NCBI GenBank assembly: GCA_031771865.1
Contig: JASISA010000042.1
Coordinates: forward strand, 1,171,501-1,235,500
Length of the DNA: 64,000 bases
Reading direction: 5' to 3'
Source of the DNA: Nothophaeocryptopus gaeumannii
Lineage: Eukaryota > Ascomycota > Dothideomycetes > Mycosphaerellales > Mycosphaerellaceae
The position numbers and the translations under genes are program-made. Shown piece by piece: positions 63,574-64,000 of this stretch. Every line of letters starts with the position of its first letter. Position 1 is the first letter of the stretch. The notes under the pieces are model-generated. The model saw only the letters and a list, made by a program, of their open reading frames with translations. It was not told the origin of the DNA and ran no database searches.

Positions 63574-64000
63574 TTAATCTTGTCGTCCCTTCAACAGTCT
63601 CTTGGTGACCTTGTCCTTCTCGATGATATATACGTGAGCACCCCAACCCGAGAGCGCATCGCGGTCGACGGCGCTGAGCAGTGCTTGAGACATGGTCTCG
63701 AAGAGATCCTCTGGGGCGAGATCAGGCTCCCACAGGCCTTCGCATGTACCGAAGAGCTGGTCGGATGCGGTTCCGGATACGATGAAGTCCTTTGCGAAGT
63801 CGATGCAGCCGATTGAGTCGAAGCTAAGGTACCACATGTCAGCCTTTCGTGCTCGCCTGTGTCTGAGAGCAATGTCCTCTTACCCGCAGATAAATGGCTT
63901 TCCGGTCGTTTGGTTGATTCCTGCGACCACAGGGCTCACGAACCACGGCCCAAACCGTCTCTCGTACAGCGAGCTGCTGACCAGGTTCGCGAAGGTCTGG
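63574..64000 (-). CDS. PUP3: 20S proteasome subunit beta-3, 5' end outside the window
   Basis: A non-catalytic beta-ring subunit (PSMB3 in animals, Pup3 in yeast). Two exons are visible: 64000-63884, reading TFANLVSSSLYERRFGPWFV, then SPVVAGINQTTGKPFICG; and 63823-63574, reading FDSIGCIDFAKDFIVSGTA, SDQLFGTCEGLWEPDLAPED, LFETMSQALLSAVDRDALSG and IIEKDKVTKRLLKGRQD. The intron has a GTAAGA donor and CTTAG acceptor and joins in frame within CGF. The YERRFGP, SAVDRDA(L/V)SG and IIEKDK segments are diagnostic of beta-3. The N-terminal part lies beyond the right edge. Confidence 0.95.

Noticed and set aside
26662..64000. Proteasome alpha-7 and beta-3 in one window as a functional cluster
   Set aside because: They are 36 kb apart with unrelated genes between them; chance proximity is sufficient.
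1..64000. tRNA genes, rRNA, CRISPR arrays, prokaryotic operons or a biosynthetic gene cluster
   Set aside because: No convincing B-box/T-arm pattern, repeat-spacer array or core biosynthetic enzyme was seen on reading; the genes are a mixed housekeeping set. A tRNA scan would settle the tRNA point.

Overview
The window is chromosomal DNA from a filamentous ascomycete (Pezizomycotina). A Dothideomycete is my best guess, but that is an inference. The supporting signs are spliceosomal introns of about 48-70 nt with GT(A/G)AGT or GTATGT donors, monocistronic genes on both strands, a Zn(II)2Cys6 regulator, a HET-domain gene, a TAKA-type secreted alpha-amylase, a PEX22-like gene, and one transposon relic that looks mutated by RIP (repeat-induced point mutation). 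No rRNA, tRNA, CRISPR array or prokaryotic operon was found.

Layout: 1-2.5 kb holds BET2 (Rab geranylgeranyl transferase beta). 3.2-6.3 kb is a gene-free array of degenerate repeats of about 170 bp. 6.9-11.7 kb has three genes of unknown function. 12.3-16.1 kb has MGS1/WRNIP1 and a Zn2Cys6 factor. 16.5-22 kb has a frame-broken mitochondrial-type gene, an atypical SDR, an unknown gene and a PEX22-like gene. 22.8-26.3 kb has a broken zinc-finger gene and three tandem diverged paralogues of an unnamed small protein. 26.7-34.2 kb has proteasome alpha-7, a CxxC/CxxC protein, UBX5 and alpha-amylase.

35.5-43.4 kb is a gene graveyard: an MFS 3' remnant, an MscS channel lacking its pore helix, an OPT transporter relic, a six-cysteine secreted-peptide gene whose start codon reads ATA, an internally deleted Baeyer-Villiger-type monooxygenase, and an AT-rich Tc1/mariner (IS630-type) relic. 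Several inactivating changes there are of RIP type (TG to TA).

43.8-64 kb returns to housekeeping genes: DPH6, a ubiquitin-like gene, an INO80 subunit (Ies1-like), an M16 metallopeptidase, a mitoribosomal SOD-fold protein, a Cys-rich single-pass surface protein, a membrane-inserted HET protein split by a frameshift, an acidic zinc-binding protein and proteasome beta-3 running off the right edge.

The genes do not form one pathway. The strongest leads for new biology are the decaying island at 36-43 kb, the small-protein paralogue trio, the membrane-associated HET protein and the nucleosome-length degenerate array. Five frame breaks elsewhere or in the island are 1-2 nt events at short runs, so assembly error must be excluded before they are called pseudogenes. 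Exon coordinates were worked out by hand from splice consensus and reading frame.
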